NCBI GenBank assembly: GCA_020638155.1
Contig: JACKJB010000001.1
Location: 1,178,001 to 1,242,000, forward strand
DNA: 64,000 bases
Source of the DNA: Rhodospirillales bacterium
Lineage (GTDB): Bacteria > Pseudomonadota > Alphaproteobacteria > Micavibrionales > Micavibrionaceae
Direction of reading: 5' to 3'
Within the stretch, counting starts at the first letter, position 1, and each line of letters starts with the position of its first letter. A program made the translations under genes and the position numbers. Under the pieces are notes generated by a model. The model saw nothing but the letters and a program-made list of their open reading frames with translations. It did no database searches and had not been told where the DNA came from. Positions 17,546 through 25,477 of this stretch are shown here, piece by piece.

Positions 17546-18268
17546 TTACTCCTCAAGAATTGTAATCGGCGGGCAAGCGCGGCGCTGGAGCCACATCACC
17601 CCGAAAATATCGGCAATACCGACCCACAGCCGGTCCCACATCCCGTATTTGGAGACACCGCGCGTACGCGGGCGGTGGGAAACATCAACGTGACACACAC
17701 TCACGCCCTGCCGGACCATTAGCGCGGGAAGGAAACGATGCATATGATTAAAATACGGCAGCTTTATATAATCCTGCCGCCGGAATAATTTCAGGCTACA
17801 CCCCGTATCCCGCGTCCCGTCGCGCAGCAGGAACGAGCGCACCCCGTTGGCGACCCGCGAAGAGAGACGGCGAACGACGTTATCCTGCCGTTTTTTCCGC
17901 TGGCCAACGACCATGACAGGCTGATCCGCTCTGGCGTTTTTTTGGTAAACCTCGTAGAGAAGCGCAATATCCGCCGGGTCGTTCTGGCCGTCGCCGTCAA
18001 TCGTCACGATAATATCATTACCCGCCGCCTTAATCCCAGTCCAGAGTGCCGCAGACTGGCCCGCGGAACGGTCATGGCTGATAACCCTCAAAAACGGGTA
18101 TTTTTCCCACAGCCCTTTCAGGGTTTCCAGCGTACCGTCCGTACTGCCGTCATCCACATAGACGACCTCGCTTACCGGGACCTTTTCCTGCAACACAGCC
18201 ATTTCGGCTAAAAGAGGCTCTATATTTTCCTGCTCGTTCTTAACGGGCACAACTATTGACATAACCAT
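17546..18268 (-). CDS. Glycosyltransferase family 2 (DPM1/ArnC-like polyprenyl-phosphate sugar transferase)
   Basis: A GT-A fold enzyme: MSIVVPVKNEQENIEPLL, VVYVDDGSTDGT, and the metal-binding DxD region in IVTIDGDGQNDP. A DTGCSLKLFRR acceptor-site motif follows. It lacks the extra C-terminal membrane helices of ArnC and is 240 residues long, closest to DPM1-type enzymes that charge a polyprenyl phosphate with a sugar. It is the first gene of the trio, so it probably makes the lipid-linked sugar used by the GT-C protein. ATG 18268 or 18262 could be the start. Confidence 0.9.
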   Translation of the reverse strand: MVMSIVVPVKNEQENIEPLLAEMAVLQEKVPVSEVVYVDDGSTDGTLETLKGLWEKYPFLRVISHDRSAGQSAALWTGIKAAGNDIIVTIDGDGQNDPADIALLYEVYQKNARADQPVMVVGQRKKRQDNVVRRLSSRVANGVRSFLLRDGTRDTGCSLKLFRRQDYIKLPYFNHMHRFLPALMVRQGVSVCHVDVSHRPRTRGVSKYGMWDRLWVGIADIFGVMWLQRRACPPITILEE

Positions 18269-18385
18269 TAAAAATTCCTCTCAATGGATCCTTATCAGTT
18301 TTGAAGCTGAAGTGAAACTGAAGATCGCCCTGAAAAGAGCGCTATCCTGTAGCGCCTAAAAAAACCAACCTGCTTATCAAATCAA

Positions 18386-18413
18386 ATAAAAAAGCCCCGT
18401 TAAACGGAGCTTA
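18386..18413 (-). terminator. Rho-independent terminator downstream of tRNA-Arg(ACG)
   Basis: On the minus strand AGCTCCGTT and AACGGGGCT form a GC-rich stem with almost no spacer beyond a T, followed by TTTTTATTT. It lies about 70 bases beyond the tRNA 3' end and before the GT2 start. Confidence 0.75.
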
Positions 18414-18415
18414 TA

Positions 18416-18492
18416 AAAATGGCGCGCCTGTTCGAACTTTGTTCGAACGCCCCTTTTAAATAAGAGGGCGGCCATTTAAAAAATGGCGCGCC
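18416..18492. repeat. Partial direct repeat of tRNA-Arg 3' end and flank
   Basis: AAAAATGGCGCGCC occurs at 18416-18429 and again, inside the true tRNA 3' end, at 18478-18492. TTCGAAC follows in both, with some bases lost in the outer copy. The spacer contains the inverted pair TTCGAACTTTGTTCGAA. This looks like a scar of tRNA-end duplication, perhaps from a former integration. Confidence 0.55.
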
Positions 18493-18560
18493 CGGGAGGA
18501 TTCGAACCCCCAACCTCCTGATCCGTAGTCAGACGCTCTATCCAATTGAGCTACGGGCGC
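18484..18560 (-). tRNA. tRNA-Arg (anticodon ACG)
   Basis: The minus strand folds as a cloverleaf: acceptor GCGCCCG/CGGGCGC, D arm GCTC...GAGC, anticodon stem TCTGA/TCAGG with loop CTACGGA (ACG), and T arm GGGGG TTCGAAT CCTCC. The 3' CCA is encoded (18484-18486). Confidence 0.97.
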
Positions 18561-18699
18561 GTGGTTTCGCTTAATGCGGAGGGCACAATAAGCGATATCT
18601 GTGCATTTTTCAACAAGTTTTCTGTCTTGTGCTTGACACTTCTTATACAATAAGGTGTGCTAGCATCTGGAATGGTATCGAAAACCGTTTCTTTTTGCT

Positions 18700-20001
18700 A
18701 TGAAAATGGTTTACACCCTGTTCACCCGTACGGTTAGACACAAAATAATGACGCATCAAACCCTTACATACCGCTCTTTTCGAGCCTGTGCGCTGGCGCT
18801 TTTATGTGCCACGGCGGGTTTTATCTGCACTGATACCGCCCCGGCGCAGGCTGCCGGGCAGCCGCCGGCCCTGGTTATCACGAACGAGCCGCTGCCGGCA
18901 GAGCTGCGCAGTAAAGTTTACAGCAAGCCCAGCGTTGCGCCGCAAACGACCCCGCGTCAGGTCATCGGCCCGCAATATTATAATGACGGCTCAGAAACCG
19001 TGGTCGGCCGCAAGGTGGACGATCTTCGTGGAGAGCTGTTCCAGCTACAGGGGGCTGTTGCAGCCTTATCCGAAGCGCTGGCAACCTACGAACTGAACGG
19101 CCAGAATCAGGCCGCAACTTATTATGCCAGTATCGCGACGATCAGCACCCAGTTACAATCCGGCACCACGCCGGGCAACCCGCGCCTGATTAACAAACTG
19201 AATACCGCGCGCCAGAAACTGGAAGAGCTGTCAGGCAACATCGCCGACCTCAACGATCTGGCAGTTAAGATTTCCGGGGCCGCTTCAATGGCGTCTTTCC
19301 TGCTGGAATCGGCCCGGGCAACTTACGGGCTTACAGGTGCGATTGAAGAAGACCATGTCCGGCTGGCACAGCTGGAAGACGCGGTGAATAACACGGTGAT
19401 CGTGATTGAGCGCCTTTTAAACAACGTCAATGACGACATTACCCGGACAACGGCTTATCTGGCGACCGAGCGGCATAATCTGCGGGCGATGGCACTGGCG
19501 ATCAACACCGGCGATATGTTCGGCAAGAGCCTGTCCAACCGCCCGTTCTCGAACGTGCAGCAGGCATCTTTCGCGCCGGTTGCCTCGTCCGCTTACGGCG
19601 GCTATATGGAGCCCCCGGCCCCGTCACCGCTGGATGACGATTTTGTCGCACCGACATCCTTCCCTGCCCCGGCAGCACCTGTAACGGCCTTGCCCGGCGG
19701 GCCGCGTCCACTGGTTAAAATCCGTTTCGACCGGCCTGATGTGTCTTACGAGCAGCCGGTTTATATGGCTGTGAATGAGGCGCTAAACCGTTATCCGCAT
19801 GCGCGGTTTGAGCTGGTTGCCGTGCACCCGTCGATGGGGAATGCCGCAGAGGTCGCCATCGAAAGCACCCGTTCCCGCCGGAATGCAGAACGCGTCCTGC
19901 GGACCCTGACTGAGATGGGGCTGGCTATGGACCAGATTGAGCTGTCTTATACACCAAGCAGCGAAGCGACCACGAACGAAGTTCACCTTTACGTGCGCTA
20001 A
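18700..20001 (+). CDS. Secreted protein of unknown function with divergent OmpA-like C-terminus
   Basis: A hydrophobic export signal ends near APAQAAG. The middle (about 95-275) is helical and rich in Ala, Leu and Asn, with coiled-coil character. A Pro/Ala linker precedes a C-terminal domain of about 100 residues (PLVKIRFDRPDVSYEQPVY to EVHLYVR). In it, the pattern of a beta strand, a helix beginning AVNEALNRYPHARFELVAVH, then STRSRRNAERVLRTLTEMG resembles an OmpA/MotB peptidoglycan-binding fold. The key Asp/Arg pair is not convincing. ATG 18700 gives the longest form; ATG 18748 gives a more typical signal peptide. Two small secreted proteins follow on the other strand. Confidence 0.72.
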   Translation: MKMVYTLFTRTVRHKIMTHQTLTYRSFRACALALLCATAGFICTDTAPAQAAGQPPALVITNEPLPAELRSKVYSKPSVAPQTTPRQVIGPQYYNDGSETVVGRKVDDLRGELFQLQGAVAALSEALATYELNGQNQAATYYASIATISTQLQSGTTPGNPRLINKLNTARQKLEELSGNIADLNDLAVKISGAASMASFLLESARATYGLTGAIEEDHVRLAQLEDAVNNTVIVIERLLNNVNDDITRTTAYLATERHNLRAMALAINTGDMFGKSLSNRPFSNVQQASFAPVASSAYGGYMEPPAPSPLDDDFVAPTSFPAPAAPVTALPGGPRPLVKIRFDRPDVSYEQPVYMAVNEALNRYPHARFELVAVHPSMGNAAEVAIESTRSRRNAERVLRTLTEMGLAMDQIELSYTPSSEATTNEVHLYVR

Positions 20002-20032
20002 CAAAAACCTTCCTGCACGGTTGCAATAAAAC

Positions 20033-20066
20033 AGGGCCGATAAAATCATCGGCCCTTGCTTTTTTT
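20033..20066. terminator. Bidirectional intrinsic terminator
   Basis: AGGGCCGAT at 20033 pairs with ATCGGCCCT ending at 20056 around a six-base loop, followed by TGC and a run of eight T. It ends the rightward secreted-protein gene just before the leftward 108-residue gene. Confidence 0.85.
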
Positions 20067-20088
20067 TACTCATCCGGTTGCGTTGTTC

Positions 20089-20415
20089 TTAATACGGGTA
20101 ATCGATATTGTTGAAGGAGCGCTGCGGCAGCTTTTGGCGGTATAAACGGCCCTCTTCCCCGTCATAACGGTACGTCTTTTTTTCTTCTTCCTCTTCAGGA
20201 TTTACGAGCCCCTGAACATTATCAAGGCTGGCATTCGGGCTAACGGTCGCGGCATAATTATTGAAATAATTATTGTACATCTCGTTCATCTGGGCGGGAG
20301 TGATCGCGCCGGACATCGCCGCGGTTGTTGCCGTCTGATTTTCCTGAGCCAGCGCCGGGAGAGCGCTCCCGGTCAGTGCGACCATCGCGCAAACCAGTCT
20401 GATTGTTATCTTCAT
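20089..20415 (-). CDS. Small secreted protein, unknown
   Basis: A 108-residue protein with signal peptide (MKITIRLVCAMVALTGSALPALAQ). A low-complexity mature part follows: MNEMYNNYFNNYAATVSP, then a Glu/Lys cluster EEEEEKKTYRYDGEEG and a Tyr/Pro end. No cysteine follows the signal, so it is not a lipoprotein. I do not recognise the family. It and the next gene lie in the same direction 22 bases apart and are probably co-transcribed. Confidence 0.6.
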   Translation of the reverse strand: MKITIRLVCAMVALTGSALPALAQENQTATTAAMSGAITPAQMNEMYNNYFNNYAATVSPNASLDNVQGLVNPEEEEEKKTYRYDGEEGRLYRQKLPQRSFNNIDYPY

Positions 20416-20437
20416 GATACAGCCGTTCCGTTGATCG

Positions 20438-20779
20438 TTAGCGGTTAAGAAAGACAGGTTTCGGGCCTTCGCCGGATTCCTTATCTGATGTTAAATAAAT
20501 TTGCGCCCGTGTGAAAGGGGGCTTCTGTTTTTCGTCCACGGTCCCGGCATCATTTCCTGCCCCTGCCGTAGCGGTCTTTTCCTGGCCATCCTTATTTTTC
20601 TGCCCTGAAAGACGCAGCAGCACCTTGCCCTTATCGGGGACTGCCAAAGGAACCTTCTGCGGCTCAGGTTTTTTAACGCCCATCCGGACGATATGCGGTA
20701 CACCAGTATCGCCCGCCCGCGCAGGCGCCGCCGCACAACAAACAAATATTCCTAACAATCCTAATAACAACAACCGCAT
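20438..20779 (-). CDS. Small secreted protein, unknown
   Basis: 113 residues with an export signal (MRLLLLGLLGIFVCCAAAPARAG). A short conserved-looking segment KVLLRLSGQKNKDG and a C-terminus FTRAQIYLTSDKESGEGPKPV follow. The charged, Lys/Gly/Glu-rich spacer looks disordered. No family recognised. The signal ends in ARAG rather than a lipobox. Confidence 0.55.
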   Translation of the reverse strand: MRLLLLGLLGIFVCCAAAPARAGDTGVPHIVRMGVKKPEPQKVPLAVPDKGKVLLRLSGQKNKDGQEKTATAGAGNDAGTVDEKQKPPFTRAQIYLTSDKESGEGPKPVFLNR

Positions 20780-20937
20780 AGCCAGAAGCGCTTTCTTTCA
20801 AAGAAGAACCCTTATGATTCCCGTTATCATACGGACTATAACACACAACACAGCGCAAGGTTCCCTGCCCTGCGAATCTAGCCACAGATATTGCAGAAGA
20901 GCGACTTTCCATGTAACTCTAATAAACACAGGCTTGC

Positions 20938-21014
20938 GTCCCCGTAGCTCAGCAGGATAGAGCGCAGGATTCCTAATCCTGAGGCCGTGGGTTCGAATCC
21001 CGCCGGGGACGCCA
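20938..21014 (+). tRNA. tRNA-Arg (anticodon CCT)
   Basis: Acceptor GTCCCCG/CGGGGAC, D arm GCTC...GAGC, anticodon stem CAGGA/TCCTG with loop TTCCTAA (CCT), T arm GTGGG TTCGAAT CCCGC, and encoded CCA at 21012-21014. Confidence 0.97.
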
Positions 21015-21109
21015 TTGTTTGCTGTCGGCCTCTAATAATTTTCTGGGGAAATCTAGCGGATAATACCGGAAAAAATCATTCCAGGCAGGCATAATCAGCT
21101 TTAGTCGTA

Positions 21110-21700
21110 ATGCGTAAACAGGTCCTCTCTATGACAGATCCGCAACAAAAACACTCTAAAGCCTATGATCTGAGTGAATTCAGGCTTCTCGTTGTTGAAG
21201 ATGCGCCGTTTATCAGCGGCCTGATGTCATCGGCTCTCAGTGAAATGGGCATCGGCAAGATTTACGTCTCCCCGACAGTCAGCGATGCAAAAGAGCGTAT
21301 TCTGAGTTATAACGCCGTACAGTCTTCGCAAAATATTGATGTCCTGATTCTGGACTGGCTGATGCCCGGTACACACGGTAAAGAACTCCTGACGTGGATA
21401 CGGGCGCACAAGTCGGATTCGATTAAATACCTGCCGATTATCGTCTGCAGCGCTTTTGCCAGTACGGAACTGGTTGAAGACAGCCGGGATTCCGGCGCGA
21501 ACGAGGTCATGGTCAAACCGGTTTCGGCGCAAAAACTGTCGAACCGGATCCTGTATGTCATAGACCGTCCCCGGCATTTCATCTCGGCGCCGGAATTTTT
21601 CGGTCCCGACCGCCGCCGCAAAGTAGAAAAATTTCAGGGTGAAGACCGTCGCAAGGCACGCCCGGAAGAAATCGAGGAAGAATATGAGCAACTTCAGTGA
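21110..21700 (+). CDS. Response regulator with receiver domain and basic C-terminal tail
   Basis: A receiver domain (about residues 25-150) with acidic residues in LLVVEDAPF, phospho-acceptor Asp in LILDWLMPG, conserved Ser in IVCSAFAS and Lys in VMVKPVS. A tail follows with FFGPDRRR and FQGEDRRKA, a motif repeated in stand-alone regulators of alphaproteobacterial phosphorelays. There is no DNA-binding domain. The start may be ATG 21131 (MTDPQQ). It overlaps the Hpt-like gene by 17 bases, so the two are co-translated and probably functionally linked. Confidence 0.88.
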   Translation: MRKQVLSMTDPQQKHSKAYDLSEFRLLVVEDAPFISGLMSSALSEMGIGKIYVSPTVSDAKERILSYNAVQSSQNIDVLILDWLMPGTHGKELLTWIRAHKSDSIKYLPIIVCSAFASTELVEDSRDSGANEVMVKPVSAQKLSNRILYVIDRPRHFISAPEFFGPDRRRKVEKFQGEDRRKARPEEIEEEYEQLQ

Positions 21701-22193
21701 TAAAGTAAAAAAACTGCACCGCATGAATAAACTCAAGCTCAAGGCCGGGGTGCCGATGGACGATGAGAAGTTCGGCTATATCGATCCGGCGGCAATCAAG
21801 CGTGCGCAGGCATCAATCGATAACAAGGAAGATTCCTATATCAGGGAAGTTGAAGAAGTCCTGGTAAAGCTCGACAGTACGTGGGAAGACATCAAGAACA
21901 ATAAAGATGAAAAGCAAAACAAGAAACTGATTACCGACCTGTCCAACTACGCCAATAACATCAAGGATATGGCAGAAACATTCGGCTATAAACTGATGGG
22001 ATCGTTCGGCGAATCTTTACGTGATTTCTGCGAGAAAATCGATGTCGGTAACGAAGCGCATTTCGTGATTGTGCAGGCTCATATCGATGTGATGTGGATC
22101 GCGTTCAAGCACAATATCAAGGACGAAGGCGGCCCACAGGCCAAAGACCTGGAACAGATGCTCGGCCAGGCCATCGCGAAATACAGCACCTAA
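21684..22193 (+). CDS. Hpt-like helical protein coupled to response regulator
   Basis: A 169-residue all-helical protein beginning MSNFSDKVKKLHRMNKLKLK, preceded by GAGGAAG within the upstream gene. The C-terminal half (LITDLSNYANNIKDMAETFG...LRDFCEKIDVGNEAH) has the pattern of an Hpt four-helix bundle. A candidate His is in VIVQAHIDVMW, but the usual HxxKG motif is absent. A motif GYIDPAAIKRAQASID is shared with the convergent gene at 22203-22691, so both belong to one family. A phosphotransfer or CheY-binding role is inferred from context. Confidence 0.65.
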   Translation: MSNFSDKVKKLHRMNKLKLKAGVPMDDEKFGYIDPAAIKRAQASIDNKEDSYIREVEEVLVKLDSTWEDIKNNKDEKQNKKLITDLSNYANNIKDMAETFGYKLMGSFGESLRDFCEKIDVGNEAHFVIVQAHIDVMWIAFKHNIKDEGGPQAKDLEQMLGQAIAKYST

Positions 22194-22202
22194 CGGTCCG
22201 GT

Positions 22203-22691
22203 CTAGGCCGCGGAAGGCTTAAACTTCATACACAGTTCCTGGAAAGTCGCCAGTAACGCCTGCCCCGGTTCCCCGCCATCGCCCGAAAGCTGGTACGCAA
22301 GCGACAATAAAATGGTCTTGTGCAGGACATCGGCCACCTGCAAAACCTTTTTATCCGCCTTATCAAGCCCTTCAAACAGCATCAGAACAGATCCCGTTAA
22401 ATCACTGATAAAGCTATACTTAAACGTCCCGGCATTGGCCTTCAGGTTCATGATCGGCGTTTTAATCGCCGTCATCGTCTCGGCGGAGTAGTCTTTACCG
22501 GCTTTTGCGGCCGTTATAACCGTGTGCAACTGGTCCAGTTCCGGCCGGGCAATAACAATAAAGTCAACCGTGCTCGTATCCATCATGGCTTGCGCAGCGG
22601 CAACTTTCTTCTCATCGATCGGCCCCATGCCCACTTTATTTTGCAGTTCGTAAGACGCCTTGATTTTTCTAGGCTTGTTTGTACTCATCAT
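22203..22691 (-). CDS. Paralogue of the Hpt-like protein
   Basis: 162 residues, helical, with GPIDEKKVAAAQAMMD matching GYIDPAAIKRAQASID of the convergent gene. The C-terminal helices (LTGSVLMLFEGLDKADKKVLQVADVLHKTILLSL, rich in Leu and Lys) again suggest a helical bundle. The Hpt histidine position is unclear; H in VADVLHKTILL is a candidate. It ends ten bases from the stop of its relative on the other strand. Confidence 0.6.
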   Translation of the reverse strand: MMSTNKPRKIKASYELQNKVGMGPIDEKKVAAAQAMMDTSTVDFIVIARPELDQLHTVITAAKAGKDYSAETMTAIKTPIMNLKANAGTFKYSFISDLTGSVLMLFEGLDKADKKVLQVADVLHKTILLSLAYQLSGDGGEPGQALLATFQELCMKFKPSAA

Positions 22692-22847
22692 TTTACCCTC
22701 ATACCTTTATATTATGGTAACTTCTATTACTTAAGAAAATACTTAAATACAGTCGATCGTGTGGATGACGGGTCTTATAGCCCTTGCCGCAGCCCTGCCG
22801 ATGGGCTAAAAATAAGGCGAAAAATGCCATAACAGCCGGATATATCT

Positions 22848-23597
22848 ATGAAAATTCTTGTTCCGATTAAACGCGTTATCGACGCCTATGTCACCGTAAG
22901 GGTCAAAGCCGACCAGACCGGCGTAGAGACTGCAAACGTCAAAATGTCGATGAACCCCTTCTGCGAGATCGCGGTTGAGGAAGCTGTGCGCCTCAAAGAA
23001 GCGGGCAAAGCCGGAGAAGTGGTCGTGGTTTCCGCAGGTCCCGAGCTTTGCAAGGAAACGCTGCGTAATGCGCTGGCGATGGGTGCCGACCGGGCGATTC
23101 ATGTGCTCTCCGATGACGAATTACAGCCTTTGGCGATCGCCAAGCTGTTAAAAGCCGTTGTCGATAAGGAAGAACCGCAAATTGTCATGCTCGGCAAGCA
23201 GGCTATTGACGGGGATCATAACCAGACCGGGCAGATGCTTGGCGGGTTGCTGGGCTGGGCGCAGGCGACATTCGCGTCCAAAATCGATGTGGAAGCCGAC
23301 AGCGCGACCGTCACCCGCGAAATTGATGGCGGGCTGGAAACGCTCAAAATTAAATTACCGGCGATTATCACGGCGGACCTGCGTCTGAACGAACCGCGCT
23401 TTACGTCCCTGCCTAACATCATGAAGGCCAAACAAAAACCGTGCGATACTTTCACGCCAGACGATCTGGGCGTAAGCATCGAACAGCGCTATAAAACGCT
23501 CAAGGTCAGCGACCCCCCTGCCCGCAAACCGGGAGTAAAAGTCGGCTCGGTTGAAGAGCTGGTCGATAAGCTGCGTAACGAAGCCAAGGTGATATGA
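22848..23597 (+). CDS. etfB: Electron transfer flavoprotein subunit beta
   Basis: EtfB forms, with EtfA, a heterodimer carrying FAD and AMP that collects electrons from acyl-CoA and other dehydrogenases and passes them to ETF:quinone oxidoreductase. The 249-residue protein starts MKILVPIKRVIDAYV and contains MNPFCEIAVEEAVRLKE, AIDGDHNQTGQMLGGLLGW and the ETF beta signature region VTREIDGGLETLKIKLPAIITADLRLNEPRF. etfA follows after about 100 bases. Confidence 0.97.
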   Translation: MKILVPIKRVIDAYVTVRVKADQTGVETANVKMSMNPFCEIAVEEAVRLKEAGKAGEVVVVSAGPELCKETLRNALAMGADRAIHVLSDDELQPLAIAKLLKAVVDKEEPQIVMLGKQAIDGDHNQTGQMLGGLLGWAQATFASKIDVEADSATVTREIDGGLETLKIKLPAIITADLRLNEPRFTSLPNIMKAKQKPCDTFTPDDLGVSIEQRYKTLKVSDPPARKPGVKVGSVEELVDKLRNEAKVI

Positions 23598-23599
23598 AC

Positions 23600-23697
23600 G
23601 AAGTGAATATCATCCTGAGCCATAAGGCGAAGGATCTCCCTCAACCTGTGAGATTTCCCGCTTACGCTCGAAATGACAACTTAGGAGAAATTTAAAT
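23600..23697. repeat. REP-like palindromic remnant between etfB and etfA
   Basis: The spacer contains CATCCTGAGCCATAAGGCGA, AGGATCT, AGATTTCCCGC and CTCGAAATGACA, which are degraded half-sites of the palindrome found better preserved at 34.8, 39.9 and 47.3 kb and in the 31.2 kb repeat. Part of it could fold in the etf transcript. Confidence 0.55.
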
Positions 23698-24633
23698 ATG
23701 TCTATACTCGTCATTGCCGAACATGATAACGCCACACTGAACGCCAGCACCCTGCCGACCGTTGCCGCGGCTAAAACCCTTGGGGGAGACATTCATGTGC
23801 TGGTCGCCGGATCAGGTGCCGCCGCCGTTGCGGAGCAGGCTTCGAAACTGGACGGGGTTGCAAAAGTCCTGCATACGGATGATGCGGCCTATGAACATGC
23901 GCTGGCTGAAAATATGGCGGCCCTGGTTGCCAAAGTGGGCGCTGATTATAGCCATATCCTGGCGCCGGCGACGTTCTTCGGGAAGAATTTTATGCCGCGG
24001 GCAGCAGCGCTGCTGGACAAGCAGCCCCTTTCGGATGTGACGGCGATTGAGGCAGAGGATACGTTCGTACGTCCAACCTATGCAGGGAATGCCTTTAAAA
24101 CGGTTCAGCTTGGCGACACGCCGAAAATGATGACGATCCGGACCACCGCGTTTGATCCGGTCGCGACCGAAGGCGGAAGCGCCGCCATTGAAAATACCGA
24201 GAGTGCCGGGGAAACCGGCCTCACCGGCTTTGTCGGCCGCGAGCTGAGCAAAAGCGAACGTCCGGATCTGGCAACCGCAAGCGTGGTTGTTTCCGGGGGC
24301 CGGGCGCTGGGCAGCGGCGAAAACTTTGAAAAGCTGATCGAGCCGCTGGCCGATAAACTTGGCGCAGCAATTGGCGCTTCCCGGGCCGCCGTTGACGCCG
24401 GTTATGTCCCGAATGATTACCAGGTCGGACAAACCGGGAAGATCGTCGCGCCGAACCTGTATATTGCGATCGGGATTTCCGGGGCGATCCAGCATCTTGC
24501 CGGGATGAAAGACTCTAAGGTCATTGTGGCCATCAACAAAGATGAAGACGCCCCGATCTTCCAGGTTGCCGATTACGGCCTGGTCGCAGACCTTTTCGAT
24601 GCCCTGCCGGAACTGGACAAGGCGCTCGGCTGA
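23698..24633 (+). CDS. etfA: Electron transfer flavoprotein subunit alpha
   Basis: The 311-residue FAD-binding subunit. The N-terminal domain begins MSILVIAEHDNATLN. The C-terminal FAD domain has VVVSGGRALGSGENFE, GASRAAVDAGYVPNDYQVGQTGK, VAPNLYIAIGISGAIQHLAGM and VAINKDEDAPIFQVADYGLVAD, all canonical. AGGAGA precedes the ATG by seven bases. Confidence 0.97.
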   Translation: MSILVIAEHDNATLNASTLPTVAAAKTLGGDIHVLVAGSGAAAVAEQASKLDGVAKVLHTDDAAYEHALAENMAALVAKVGADYSHILAPATFFGKNFMPRAAALLDKQPLSDVTAIEAEDTFVRPTYAGNAFKTVQLGDTPKMMTIRTTAFDPVATEGGSAAIENTESAGETGLTGFVGRELSKSERPDLATASVVVSGGRALGSGENFEKLIEPLADKLGAAIGASRAAVDAGYVPNDYQVGQTGKIVAPNLYIAIGISGAIQHLAGMKDSKVIVAINKDEDAPIFQVADYGLVADLFDALPELDKALG

Positions 24634-24646
24634 CCGGCGACCTGAC

Positions 24647-25453
24647 TTAATACGTCTTATAGTGAATAAAGACCTGTTCCGCCGCATCAATGATATGGCC
24701 GTTCATCGCGCGGATCAGGGTATCTTTATCAACCCCGTTTTCAAGCCCCAGCGTTCTGTCCAGCGCAAAAACACGCAGCGCATAGGTAAAGCGCCCCTTG
24801 GGTTCGCACGGCCCGATATATTCGGCATTATTATGGTCGTTACTGGCGTGACGTGCCGGAACCGGCAGGGTTTTAGACTGCGCACCGGCAAGCCCCGCCT
24901 GTTCCGCAGGAAGATCGAAAACAATCCAGTTCACAAAAGCGTCCCCTTCTTCATCCCCCTCTTCGCGTTTCTCAAGGAAGACAACATAGCTCTGCGTTGC
25001 CTCAGGAGCACTGCCCCAGCGCAACGCCGGTGACATATTGTTGCGGTAACAGGTATGTTCGAGCGGCATTTTATTGCGGACCGATAAAAACGGGACCGCA
25101 AGCTTTATTGTCCCGGCAAGATTATCAAGTTGCAGAATTGCCGGGCCTTCCGGTTCAGCTTCTATCACAGATTCCGGCTCCGGTTCCCGCGCAGGAAGCG
25201 CTTCGGCCTCAGGCGCTTCACGCACCTGTGGCGCAGGCTCCGCGATTTCCTCTGCCGGCGGAAGGATCACTTCAGGCTCCGGCGCTTCAACAGGCGGCGT
25301 ATAGACCTGCTGCGGGGGCGGTATATCGGCAGGCGGCGTACGGGTTACCGCCACATAAACCGAAACGCCAAGGATCGCCAGCGCTACAAAGACTGTGCCG
25401 ATCCAGACGACCGCCGATCCACGGCTATCATTCCAAGAATACCGATGACTCAT
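24647..25453 (-). CDS. Membrane-anchored PEBP (YbhB/YbcL, Raf-kinase-inhibitor-like) protein
   Basis: A short cytoplasmic start, one transmembrane helix (VVWIGTVFVALAILGVSVYV), a Pro/Glu/Ala-rich spacer of about 75 residues, then a bacterial PEBP domain with NMSPALRWG, YVVFLEK, FVNWIVFDLP and YIGPCEPKGRFTYALRVFALD. Most YbhB/YbcL proteins are soluble and lack the anchor and spacer. The ligand His of the GxHR motif is replaced (KGRFTY). The role is unknown; bacterial members are poorly characterised. Confidence 0.85.
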   Translation of the reverse strand: MSHRYSWNDSRGSAVVWIGTVFVALAILGVSVYVAVTRTPPADIPPPQQVYTPPVEAPEPEVILPPAEEIAEPAPQVREAPEAEALPAREPEPESVIEAEPEGPAILQLDNLAGTIKLAVPFLSVRNKMPLEHTCYRNNMSPALRWGSAPEATQSYVVFLEKREEGDEEGDAFVNWIVFDLPAEQAGLAGAQSKTLPVPARHASNDHNNAEYIGPCEPKGRFTYALRVFALDRTLGLENGVDKDTLIRAMNGHIIDAAEQVFIHYKTY

Positions 25454-25477
25454 CTTTAAATTACACCATGGATCGCT

